Shown here: piece by piece, positions 35,378-42,735 of the stretch | Numbering within the stretch: the stretch's first letter is position 1 | How the letters are laid out: each line of letters begins with the position of its first letter | Source of the DNA: a virus | Reading direction: 5' to 3' (one strand) | IMG/VR virus record: IMGVR_UViG_3300025872_000096 | Coordinates: 1-45,017 of that record | Length of the DNA stretch: 45,017 nucleotides | The notes under the pieces: model-generated | Databases searched by the model: none | Told to the model about the DNA's origin: nothing | Seen by the model: the letters and a program-made list of their open reading frames with translations, nothing else | Program-made: the position numbers and the translations under genes

Positions 35378-35467
35378 CTTGCTGCACTTACGTGCAAGCA
35401 CTGGGAGCAAAAGTGGTGGGATGCTACAACCAGTGCAAGATTATTATCACATAGCGAATTTTCTAAG

Positions 35468-35683
35468 TCAAGAGTTTTCTGAAGAATCTTCAGATGGTGT
35501 ATATGCTGGAGTGGGACCCAATAAAAATCCTTGTTCATGATACTGTATAAGTTTGGATGTATCTTCAGGTCCCACTAGCTTATTTGCAATAATTGTTAAT
35601 AGATCATAAATTCTATGTAGCATGATGTAATTAACCATGTCTAGGTTATCTTCTAAATTTTGTGATTTTTCGTTTTCAGTCAT
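35468..35683 (-). CDS. Hypothetical protein
   Basis: 71 residues. YIMLHRIYDLLTIIANKLVG is a helix that may bind a partner; the end is acidic (PSEDSSENS). Overlaps the gene before by 8 nt. Not recognised. Confidence 0.65.
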   Translation of the reverse strand: MTENEKSQNLEDNLDMVNYIMLHRIYDLLTIIANKLVGPEDTSKLIQYHEQGFLLGPTPAYTPSEDSSENS

Positions 35684-35798
35684 TTGGTCTGCCCAAGTCT
35701 TCCCAGAATTTTTCTCTACCCATAGCGTCTGTTTCTTTTATTTGACCGCCGTCGGTTTGGATTTCAGATATTTCTGACGGCTTTTTCCATTCGTTCAT
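35676..35798 (-). CDS. Small protein
   Basis: 40 residues (NEWKKPSEISEIQTDGGQIK), overlapping both neighbours. No family recognised. Confidence 0.6.
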   Translation of the reverse strand: MNEWKKPSEISEIQTDGGQIKETDAMGREKFWEDLGRPND

Positions 35799-35970
35799 AT
35801 TCTACAAGTCCAATGTTATTTCTATACTGGCATGCTAGGCAGTATACATAAATTATATCATTTAAATCCTGGTTAGGCATCAGAAGGCCCTGGCATAATG
35901 GACAATCCATTTTCTGCACAAGGCCCTCTGCTGCTAAAGCCAAATATTTAGATACTATCTGTACCTTCAA
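35764..35970 (-). CDS. Zinc-ribbon protein, TTG start
   Basis: 68 residues from TTG 35970, with GGAG 6 nt before it. CPLCQGLLMP and CLACQYRNN: two CxxC pairs. A shorter start at MDCPLC has no ribosome site. Confidence 0.6.
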   Translation of the reverse strand: MKVQIVSKYLALAAEGLVQKMDCPLCQGLLMPNQDLNDIIYVYCLACQYRNNIGLVEYERMEKAVRNI

Positions 35971-35987
35971 TGACTTCTCCGTTCCTA

Positions 35988-36548
35988 TTAATTAGGAAAC
36001 TTTCCTAACCACTCTTTCATCGCCCCAGTTGTATGGGATGACCATGAACTCCAATCATTACCGCCTTGGGTCATGTAGTACGTTATCTCTGCGTTTATTA
36101 CTGGGTCAAACAATAATATGTTCGACTTTAATTCGAATTTCTCTTTACGATCAATGCCGAGTTTTCCCAACATGTTAATCTGAAAAATTCCGTAGGAACT
36201 GTCTCCAGTATTCCTGTTGCCATTATATGCCATCGGGCGTCCATTAGACTCCGCTTTGGCAATGGCCCAAGCCTTTTTCAAGGCTACTCCTTCAAATCCT
36301 ACTGCCTTCAACAGATTTTTTAATTCTGTATCTGACAACATTTCTGAAGGTTTGTATACAGTGTTGCTGAATTTTTCCAGCGTTTCTTTCTTCAGTTGTA
36401 GTTGTGTCTTGCTTGGTTCTACTACCAATGCCTGCGCCGATTCTATCGGTTGAGGCTGGACACCAAATAGAAATAATGTTATCATTGCTATTGATGTCCA
36501 AGTATGAGCAACTTCGCTCACACGTTGTTTGATATTCTCCATGGGCAT
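35988..36548 (-). CDS. Lysozyme-like lytic transglycosylase
   Basis: 186 residues. N-terminal membrane or signal segment (WTSIAMITLFLFGVQPQPI), linker, then a lysozyme-fold domain: AIAKAESNGRPMAYNGNRNT with catalytic Glu100, SSYGIFQINMLG, and DPVINAEITYYM with GNDWSSW at the end. It would cut peptidoglycan glycan strands outside the membrane, perhaps as part of the virion or a second lysin. AGGAGG before the ATG. Confidence 0.82.
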   Translation of the reverse strand: MPMENIKQRVSEVAHTWTSIAMITLFLFGVQPQPIESAQALVVEPSKTQLQLKKETLEKFSNTVYKPSEMLSDTELKNLLKAVGFEGVALKKAWAIAKAESNGRPMAYNGNRNTGDSSYGIFQINMLGKLGIDRKEKFELKSNILLFDPVINAEITYYMTQGGNDWSSWSSHTTGAMKEWLGKFPN

Positions 36549-36588
36549 TTCCTCCTATAGAGATAACGAACTATAATAATAGCATTGT

Positions 36589-36605
36589 TTGACAATTAGT
36601 GTCAA
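36589..36605. promoter_or_regulatory. Divergent -35 boxes forming an inverted repeat
   Basis: TTGACA-ATTAG-TGTCAA. Read left to right it is a -35 for the GT4 gene; read on the minus strand it is a TTGACA 18 nt before TATTAT, for the transglycosylase gene. A regulator bound here would control both. Confidence 0.55.
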
Positions 36606-36625
36606 GCTGGTTGACTAGGAATTTA

Positions 36626-37630
36626 ATGCATATATCTTATTACACAATTAAGGCGGGATTAAATCCAGCAGTAGGTTTCGGCTATGCTGGACAAAATATT
36701 GTTCGTACATTACAAGAATTAGGACATAAAGTAGATTTTGCAAATCCTCAAGCTCAACTTCAATTAAACTTTACACAACCTCATCATTATAAATTACATA
36801 AAAATCAATATCAGATTGGTTATACTCCGTGGGAATCTACTAAGATCCGTCCAGAATGGACAGAGCGTATGAATTTATGTGATGAAGTTTGGGCAACATC
36901 TGATTGGTGTGCAGATGTATATCGTAATAATGGAATAACTAAACCAATATATGTTTATCCACATGGTATAGAGTCAATATGGAAACCTGTAAAAAGAATT
37001 ATTAAAGAAGGACAACCGTTAAAGTTTTTGCATGTAGGAGAACCTTCTCCAAGAAAAGACGGGCAGGCAGTAGTAGATACTTTCATTAAACTATTTGGTA
37101 ATAATCCAGAATATCAATTAACAATAAAATCAATAGGTCCACATACTATTAGATTATATGATGATGAAAATCTTATATTGCCAGAACATAAATATAGTAA
37201 TATTAAGGTTATTACAGAAGAGTATCCAATAGATAGGCTAGTAGATCTTTATCATTCCCACCACGTTTTGGTTTATCCTACATGGGGAGAAGGATTTGGA
37301 TTTATTCCACTACAAGGGCTTGCTACAGGCATGCCAGTTATAACAACTTATGATTGGGCACATTATAAAGAATTTATTGGTCCATTAAAGTTAAAGTCAA
37401 GGTTTACAGATGCAGAAACAGAAGGAGTTCCTAAAGCAGTAGGAGATCCACATTTAGGAAGTTTCTTTAAGCCAGATCGTGAGCATTTAGAAGATCAAAT
37501 GGTTTTTGCCGCAATTAATTTTAAAGCTTTATCTGGTTATTACTTTGCTCAGTCAACTAAAATACATGAACAATATAGTTGGACTCAGTTGACTAAGAAT
37601 GCATTTAAACATTTAGAAGAAAGATTCTAA
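36626..37630 (+). CDS. GT4-type glycosyltransferase
   Basis: 334 residues. Start 36626 (MHISYYTIKAGLNPAVGFGY) chosen because the longer frame runs through the promoter; no Shine-Dalgarno, so possibly leaderless. GYAGQNIVRTLQELGHKV is the usual N-terminal Rossmann turn; FLHVGEPSPRKDGQAVVD and VYPTWGEGFGFIPLQGLATG are the GT4 donor-binding blocks with the E-x7-E-like acidic region. It would add a sugar from a nucleotide sugar. Confidence 0.85.
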   Translation: MHISYYTIKAGLNPAVGFGYAGQNIVRTLQELGHKVDFANPQAQLQLNFTQPHHYKLHKNQYQIGYTPWESTKIRPEWTERMNLCDEVWATSDWCADVYRNNGITKPIYVYPHGIESIWKPVKRIIKEGQPLKFLHVGEPSPRKDGQAVVDTFIKLFGNNPEYQLTIKSIGPHTIRLYDDENLILPEHKYSNIKVITEEYPIDRLVDLYHSHHVLVYPTWGEGFGFIPLQGLATGMPVITTYDWAHYKEFIGPLKLKSRFTDAETEGVPKAVGDPHLGSFFKPDREHLEDQMVFAAINFKALSGYYFAQSTKIHEQYSWTQLTKNAFKHLEERF

Positions 37631-37724
37631 AACCTCTTCCCACACTAAATAAAGTTTGGTAGAATTGGTATCTATTCAATTTTTTAAATTAAACCGCAAG
37701 GCGGAGAAGGAGCTTTACTCAAAA

Positions 37725-39659
37725 ATGTCAAGAACTATTGAAAACCCCTATGAAAACTTTATTGCATTGTCACGATATGCAAGATGGATCCCTGAAGAAA
37801 ACCGTCGTGAAACATGGGGTGAAACTGTAGATAGATATTTTGCGTATATGCTTGATCATCTTTTTACTAACTATGCATATGAGCCAGATTCTAAACTTGT
37901 AGAAGATTTAAAGAAGGCTGTATATGACAGAAGCGTAATGCCTTCAATGCGAGCAGTAATGACTGCAGGTGCTGCTCTTGAAAGAGACCATGTTGCAGGA
38001 TATAACTGCTCATTTGTTCCAGTAGATTCACCACGATCATTTGATGAGACGATGTATATTCTTATGTGTGGTACAGGTGTTGGTTTCTCTGTAGAATACA
38101 AGTATGTTAATAAGCTTCCTGCCGTCCCAGAATCATTTGAAAAGTCTACAACTACAATCGTAGTTGAGGACTCTAAAACTGGTTGGGCAAAAGCATACCG
38201 AGAACTTCTTGCAATGCTATGGGCGGGACAGATTCCATCTGTAGATGTTTCTAAACTTCGTCCAGCAGGTGCACGTCTTAAGACAATGGGTGGTCGTTCT
38301 TCTGGACCACAACCATTAATTAACCTTTTTGACTTTACAATTGCAAAATTTAAAGCTGCAGCAGGTCGCCAGTTGAAGCCTATTGAGGCTCATGATATTA
38401 TGTGTAAGATTGGCGAAATCGTTGTGGTTGGTGGAGTTCGTCGTTCTGCGATGATCTCTCTTTCAAATATTAATGATATTGAAATGGCAGCAGCAAAATC
38501 AGGAAACTGGTGGGAAAACAACTCACAGCGAGCCCTTTCAAATAATTCAGTAGCATATTCTCGTAAGCCAGAAATGGAACAGTTTATTGCGGAATGGAAG
38601 AATCTATATGATTCCAAATCAGGTGAGCGTGGCATATACAATGTTGCCGCTGCTCAAAAGCAAGCAGGAAAATGGGGAAGGCGGGATCCTGAAATCCATT
38701 ATGGAACCAACCCCTGCTCAGAAATTATCCTTAGACCTTATCAGTTCTGTAATTTATCCGAAGTTGTAATTCGTGAAAACGACACTCCTAAAACCGTAGC
38801 AGAAAAGGTACGTCTAGCAACTATCCTTGGAACATGGCAGTCAACTCTTACAGACTTTAAATACCTACGTAAAATCTGGAAAGATAATACAGAAGAAGAA
38901 CGTCTATTAGGAGTTTCTCTTACTGGACAGTTTGGAAACAAATTCTTTTCTGGAAAGCAGGACTTGAAGAAGCTTGAGCAGACACTAGAAGGGCTTCGTG
39001 AATACGCTAGAGAAATTAATGCTGAAATGGCTGCATCTCTTAAGATTCCAGTATCAGCAGCAATTACATGCGTTAAGCCTTCTGGAACAGTATCACAACT
39101 TGTTGGAGTATCTTCAGGAATGCATCCATGGCATTCACAGTATTATATTCGTACAGTTCGTGGAGACAAGAAAGACCCATTATCAACATTTCTAAAAGAA
39201 GTCGGAATTCCAGTAGAAGATGACTTCATGAAGCCAAATGATACATACGTATTTTCATTTCCAGTAAAAGCACCAGAAGGTGCAATTCTACGTAATGATC
39301 TTACAGCAATTGAACATTTAAATACATGGTTGGTTTACCAACGTGCTTGGTGTGAACACAAGCCATCAATTACAGTTTCTGTTAAGGAAGATGAATGGAT
39401 GGAAGTAGGGGCATGGGTATATAAGCATTTTGATGAGGTATCTGGAATTTCATTCCTACCGCATTCAGATCACTCATATAAGCAAGCACCATACCAAGAA
39501 GTAACTGAGACTGAATATCTTGAACTTCTTTCTAAAATGCCTTCTTCTATTCGATGGGAAGATTTGTCTTTCTATGAAACAGAAGACGGAACATCTGGGA
39601 CTCAAACTCTTGCTTGTACTTCAGACGGCAATTGTGAGATTGTAGACATTTCCGCCTAA
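37725..39659 (+). CDS. nrdJ: Class II (B12-dependent) ribonucleotide reductase
   Basis: 644 residues from ATG 37725; AAGGAG is 12 nt before it. Active-site cysteines: Cys95 (NCSF), Cys331 and Glu333 in NPCSEI and Cys342 in FCNLSEV, with the same C-x-E and 11-residue spacing as the Lactobacillus adenosylcobalamin enzyme (Cys408, Glu410, Cys419). PSGTVSQLVGVSSGMHPWHS is the conserved phosphate-binding loop, and the C-terminal CTSDGNC supplies the shuttle thiols. It makes deoxynucleotides without oxygen and needs adenosylcobalamin, so the host must make or take up B12. Shorter than the 739-residue enzyme. Confidence 0.93.
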   Translation: MSRTIENPYENFIALSRYARWIPEENRRETWGETVDRYFAYMLDHLFTNYAYEPDSKLVEDLKKAVYDRSVMPSMRAVMTAGAALERDHVAGYNCSFVPVDSPRSFDETMYILMCGTGVGFSVEYKYVNKLPAVPESFEKSTTTIVVEDSKTGWAKAYRELLAMLWAGQIPSVDVSKLRPAGARLKTMGGRSSGPQPLINLFDFTIAKFKAAAGRQLKPIEAHDIMCKIGEIVVVGGVRRSAMISLSNINDIEMAAAKSGNWWENNSQRALSNNSVAYSRKPEMEQFIAEWKNLYDSKSGERGIYNVAAAQKQAGKWGRRDPEIHYGTNPCSEIILRPYQFCNLSEVVIRENDTPKTVAEKVRLATILGTWQSTLTDFKYLRKIWKDNTEEERLLGVSLTGQFGNKFFSGKQDLKKLEQTLEGLREYAREINAEMAASLKIPVSAAITCVKPSGTVSQLVGVSSGMHPWHSQYYIRTVRGDKKDPLSTFLKEVGIPVEDDFMKPNDTYVFSFPVKAPEGAILRNDLTAIEHLNTWLVYQRAWCEHKPSITVSVKEDEWMEVGAWVYKHFDEVSGISFLPHSDHSYKQAPYQEVTETEYLELLSKMPSSIRWEDLSFYETEDGTSGTQTLACTSDGNCEIVDISA

Positions 39660-39665
39660 AAGGTA

Positions 39666-39671
39666 TATAAT
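39666..39671 (+). promoter_or_regulatory. -10 box before membrane gene
   Basis: TATAAT, followed by two hairpins. Confidence 0.5.
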
Positions 39672-39676
39672 AAATA

Positions 39677-39712
39677 TTGGGGAAACCCAAAATTCCTGGG
39701 CACAAGGCCCAG
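39677..39712 (+). promoter_or_regulatory. Two leader hairpins
   Basis: TTGGG-GAAA-CCCAA (39677-39690, GAAA loop) and CTGGGC-ACAAG-GCCCAG (39696-39712), then TAGGAGG. Same promoter-hairpin-ribosome-site layout as hsp20. Confidence 0.55.
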
Positions 39713-39727
39713 AAATAGGAGGATCTT

Positions 39728-39955
39728 ATGGCAAAAGAAGATCTAAATAATGATGGAAAGGTAACAATGCAAGAGAAAATTCTAGCAGCGTTAGCAAGCT
39801 ATGGTCGTCACTTTCTTGGTGCAGCCATTGCTCTATATATGACTGGTAACACAGACCCAGGAGATTTAATTAAGGGCGGTATTGCCGCATGTCTCCCAGT
39901 TATCCTGAAGGCACTCAATCCAAATGAGCCAGCTTTCGGCTTCACAAAGAAGTAA
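39728..39955 (+). CDS. Small membrane protein, holin-like
   Basis: 75 residues. Starts KEDLNNDGKVTMQEKI, an EF-hand-like loop, then hydrophobic helices (FLGAAIALYMTG, GGIAACLPVILKAL) and an FGFTKK tail. Could be a third holin-type protein or a virion membrane protein. Strong leader signals suggest high expression. Confidence 0.6.
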   Translation: MAKEDLNNDGKVTMQEKILAALASYGRHFLGAAIALYMTGNTDPGDLIKGGIAACLPVILKALNPNEPAFGFTKK

Positions 39956-39979
39956 TAACTTAATAAGTAGTTAGGATAG

Positions 39980-40009
39980 CTCCTATGCTAAAATGGGCGT
40001 AGGAGTTTT
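39980..40009 (+). terminator. Rho-independent terminator
   Basis: CTCCTATGC (39980-39988) pairs with GCGTAGGAG (39997-40005, one GT pair), then TTTT. Ends the membrane-protein transcript. Confidence 0.85.
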
Positions 40010-40032
40010 CCTATTTTAGGAGATTTTAGCAA

Positions 40033-40383
40033 ATGGCAGGACAAAAAAATTGGGAAGTGGATCAAAACACTACCTTCACATTTACCGTTGAATATAAAGA
40101 CAACGATGGAGATCCCATTGATATCACTGGTAGCACCGCAAAAATGCAGGTTCGTGATACAAAGGGCGGAAGCAAATTAGCTTTCACATTAACCTCACCT
40201 TCTACAGGTGGAATAACAATTGACGGGCCAAATGGTAAATTAACCATTAAGATTACTCCTACTCAGACTAATAAGTTATTCTATCCAAAATCCTCATATG
40301 ACATCATGCTTATTGACAGCAATTCAAATAAAATTAAATTGCTAGAGGGCTTTATGACATTGAGTAGATCGGTGACAATTTAA
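40033..40383 (+). CDS. Tail-associated beta-rich protein
   Basis: 116 residues. FTFTVEYKDNDGDPIDITGS, TAKMQVRDTKGGSKLAFTLT: an Ig-like pattern seen in baseplate and tail proteins just before fibres. TAGGAG before ATG. Its place opens the fibre run. Confidence 0.7.
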   Translation: MAGQKNWEVDQNTTFTFTVEYKDNDGDPIDITGSTAKMQVRDTKGGSKLAFTLTSPSTGGITIDGPNGKLTIKITPTQTNKLFYPKSSYDIMLIDSNSNKIKLLEGFMTLSRSVTI

Positions 40384-40841
40384 TGCCTATTATAAATAAT
40401 AACGATAACCCAACAGTAGTAGTAACAGAACAAGTTAGTAAAGTTGTAGTAAATACCCCTGGTCCACAAGGTCCCCGTGGTAAAACAATTCTTAATGGAA
40501 ATGGGATTCCAGCAGAGAATTTGGGTCTAGAGGGAGATTTCTACTATGATAAGACAACTACAAAATTTTATGGCCCTAAGCCTACAGACCTAACTTGGGC
40601 TGGAGCAACAAGCTACTACCTAAATGCCACATTTGTTTACTCTTGGGAAATGGCTCAAGTCACTGGACCAGTAGATGGAATATATTCAGTAGCGATACCC
40701 CATAATTTAGGAATAAAGCCTAATGTTACGGTTAAGTCAAGCGCTGGAGATGTATTAGAAACTGGAATAGACTATAATAATAACAACACTTTAACACTGA
40801 CAATGGCTCAACCGTTTTCAGGGACAGCGTACCTGTCTTAA
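40383..40841 (+). CDS. Fibre-type protein with collagen-like stretch
   Basis: 152 residues, TAATG overlap. A short GPQGPRGK collagen-like stretch near residue 30 then a beta domain (FVYSWEMAQVTGPVDGIYSV, GIKPNVTVKSSAGDV). Trimeric fibre part likely. Confidence 0.75.
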   Translation: MPIINNNDNPTVVVTEQVSKVVVNTPGPQGPRGKTILNGNGIPAENLGLEGDFYYDKTTTKFYGPKPTDLTWAGATSYYLNATFVYSWEMAQVTGPVDGIYSVAIPHNLGIKPNVTVKSSAGDVLETGIDYNNNNTLTLTMAQPFSGTAYLS

Positions 40842-40853
40842 GGAGCAAAGCAA

Positions 40854-42266
40854 ATGGCAAGAAAATTTTTAGTTAGCGTTGATCTCAATAAGAATGAGTT
40901 ACAAAACGCTCGAATTCAGAACTTAGGTTCGGCTCCGTCCAGCCCAGTTTCTGGTCAGATTTATTATGATACATCGAATAACACGATGTACTATTACAAT
41001 GGATTGGCATCGCCTAATGGCCCATGGATGCCAATGTCTGGTTCCACAGAAGTAATCCAAGATGTAATTGGATCTTCCGTAATAGGTGGAGTCGCCCTCA
41101 CAGCAACATATGATGATAATGCTGGAACTACAACTATCGATCTTGATAATACTACAGTAACTGCAGGATCATATGGTTCAACAACACAGATTCCAACATT
41201 TACAGTAGATGCACAAGGTCGTTTGACTGCTGCAGGAACTGTAAACGTAGCAACAACACTTTCAATTGCTGCAGAATCTGGAACAGCAGATACAGTAAAC
41301 CTTCTAACCGATACTCTCACATTTGCGGCGGGAGAAGGAATTGATACAACTGTAACAAATAATACAATTACAATTGCTGGAGAAGATGCAAGCACATCTA
41401 ATAAAGGTGTTGCTTCATTCAATGCAGATGATTTCAATGTAACTACTGGACATGTAGAGCTAGAAGATACAGTAGTTAAGACAGTTACAACTGATTCTGG
41501 TGCTTTAACGCCATCAGGACATAGCCTATCAATTCTAGGCGGAGAAGGAATTGATGTAACTCATACTGGAACATCAATTACGGTAGCTGGCGAAGATGCA
41601 TCGATATCTAATAAGGGTGTTGCTTCATTCGCAGATGCAGACTTTACAGTAACAAATGGTGCAGTAAGCATCAAGAATGTTAACCTTGCAACTCAAACAA
41701 CTGGCAATTATGTAGCTACAATAACTGGAACAGCTGGAGAAATTGAAGTATCTGGTTCAGGATCAGAAAATTCAGCAGTAACAATTGGACTTCCAGATAG
41801 CGTAACAATTACCAGCGACTTGACAGTTGGCGGAAACTTAACAGTTAACGGAACCCTAACATCACTAAATACAGAGCAAGTAACAATTGAAGATAACGTT
41901 GTTGTATTAAATAGTAATGTTACGACTTCTCCTACAGCTAATGCTGGTCTTGAAGTTGAACGTGGAACAGAGACAAATGTATCAGTACTTTGGAATGAGA
42001 CAAATGATAACTGGACCCTTACAAATGATGGTACAAATTACCACGCAATTACACGTAAGTATGTTCAAACTCTTTCAACTTCAGCAACATCTTATACAGT
42101 AACACATAATTTAGGAACTACAGATGTGATGGTTCAGGTATCTGAAACTGCATCACCTTATGCTAAGGTAGAAACAGATGTCGAACTTACATCTGCCTCT
42201 GCTGTAACAATTAAATTTGCTACAGCCCCTTCAGCAGGAGCATACAAGGTAATAGTAGTAGGTTAA
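40854..42266 (+). CDS. Tail fibre protein with internal duplication
   Basis: 470 residues. A repeated block: GEGIDTTVTNNTITIAGEDA at about 161-180 and GEGIDVTHTGTSITVAGEDA at about 231-250, each followed by NKGVASF. The beta-rich shaft (LTVGGNLTVNGTLTSLNTEQ, then GLEVERGTETN) and the C-terminal head are typical of phage side fibres. It would bind host surface. AAGGAGC before ATG. Confidence 0.8.
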   Translation: MARKFLVSVDLNKNELQNARIQNLGSAPSSPVSGQIYYDTSNNTMYYYNGLASPNGPWMPMSGSTEVIQDVIGSSVIGGVALTATYDDNAGTTTIDLDNTTVTAGSYGSTTQIPTFTVDAQGRLTAAGTVNVATTLSIAAESGTADTVNLLTDTLTFAAGEGIDTTVTNNTITIAGEDASTSNKGVASFNADDFNVTTGHVELEDTVVKTVTTDSGALTPSGHSLSILGGEGIDVTHTGTSITVAGEDASISNKGVASFADADFTVTNGAVSIKNVNLATQTTGNYVATITGTAGEIEVSGSGSENSAVTIGLPDSVTITSDLTVGGNLTVNGTLTSLNTEQVTIEDNVVVLNSNVTTSPTANAGLEVERGTETNVSVLWNETNDNWTLTNDGTNYHAITRKYVQTLSTSATSYTVTHNLGTTDVMVQVSETASPYAKVETDVELTSASAVTIKFATAPSAGAYKVIVVG

Positions 42267-42267
42267 C

Positions 42268-42732
42268 GTGGCAAAGCAATTTAAGACAACGATTGCTCCG
42301 CCAGCCCTAAGTTCAGATCCTACAGGATCTTATGTTGGAGAAATTTACTATAACAGTACAATTAATGCTTTGAAGTTTTTCAATGGCGCTACTTGGTCTA
42401 TAATTGGAACAGGAAGCGGCGGAGGAAGTGGAACTTCAAACTCATTTGAGGTATTAGCAGATGCTCCAGCATCTCCAGCACAAGGAAGAGTGTATTTTGA
42501 TTCTTCTGAAAATACAATAAAGGTATATAACGGAAATATCTGGTATGACGTGGCTGGTCCTAAAGAATTATTGGATCACCAACACTACGCTGGAGAAGGT
42601 CTTGTTCGCCATGTTGATTATGGTCAATATGTTTCAGATTTAAATTATATTGTATCTATGGACGGTGGAGCGGCAACTTCAAACTATTCATCAGCACCAA
42701 ACAATGATATAATAGACGGAGGAGCAGCATAG
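42268..42732 (+). CDS. Short fibre protein, GTG start
   Basis: 154 residues. GSYVGEIYYNSTINALKFFN and RVYFDSSENTIKVYNGNIWY are a repeated fibre unit that also occurs in the 40854 product (GQIYYDTSNNTMYYYNG). His-rich end (LDHQHYAGEGLVRHVD). Confidence 0.75.
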   Translation: MAKQFKTTIAPPALSSDPTGSYVGEIYYNSTINALKFFNGATWSIIGTGSGGGSGTSNSFEVLADAPASPAQGRVYFDSSENTIKVYNGNIWYDVAGPKELLDHQHYAGEGLVRHVDYGQYVSDLNYIVSMDGGAATSNYSSAPNNDIIDGGAA

Positions 42733-42735
42733 AAA

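Noticed and set aside
35334-35467. Extra tRNA or ribozyme after the tRNA cluster
   Set aside because: Only simple hairpins (GCACTGG/CCAGTGC); no cloverleaf or known core.
36221-36570. Cobalamin riboswitch for the ribonucleotide reductase
   Set aside because: The leader before 37725 is only about 60 nt and lacks the conserved B12-box pattern; nothing similar upstream.
37656-37724. Longer start of the ribonucleotide reductase
   Set aside because: The extension overlaps a TAGAAT box, begins with TTG without ribosome site and does not match the family start.
40994-41437. 147-codon minus-strand frame
   Set aside because: Shadow of the tail fibre gene; Val/Ser-rich reverse reading.
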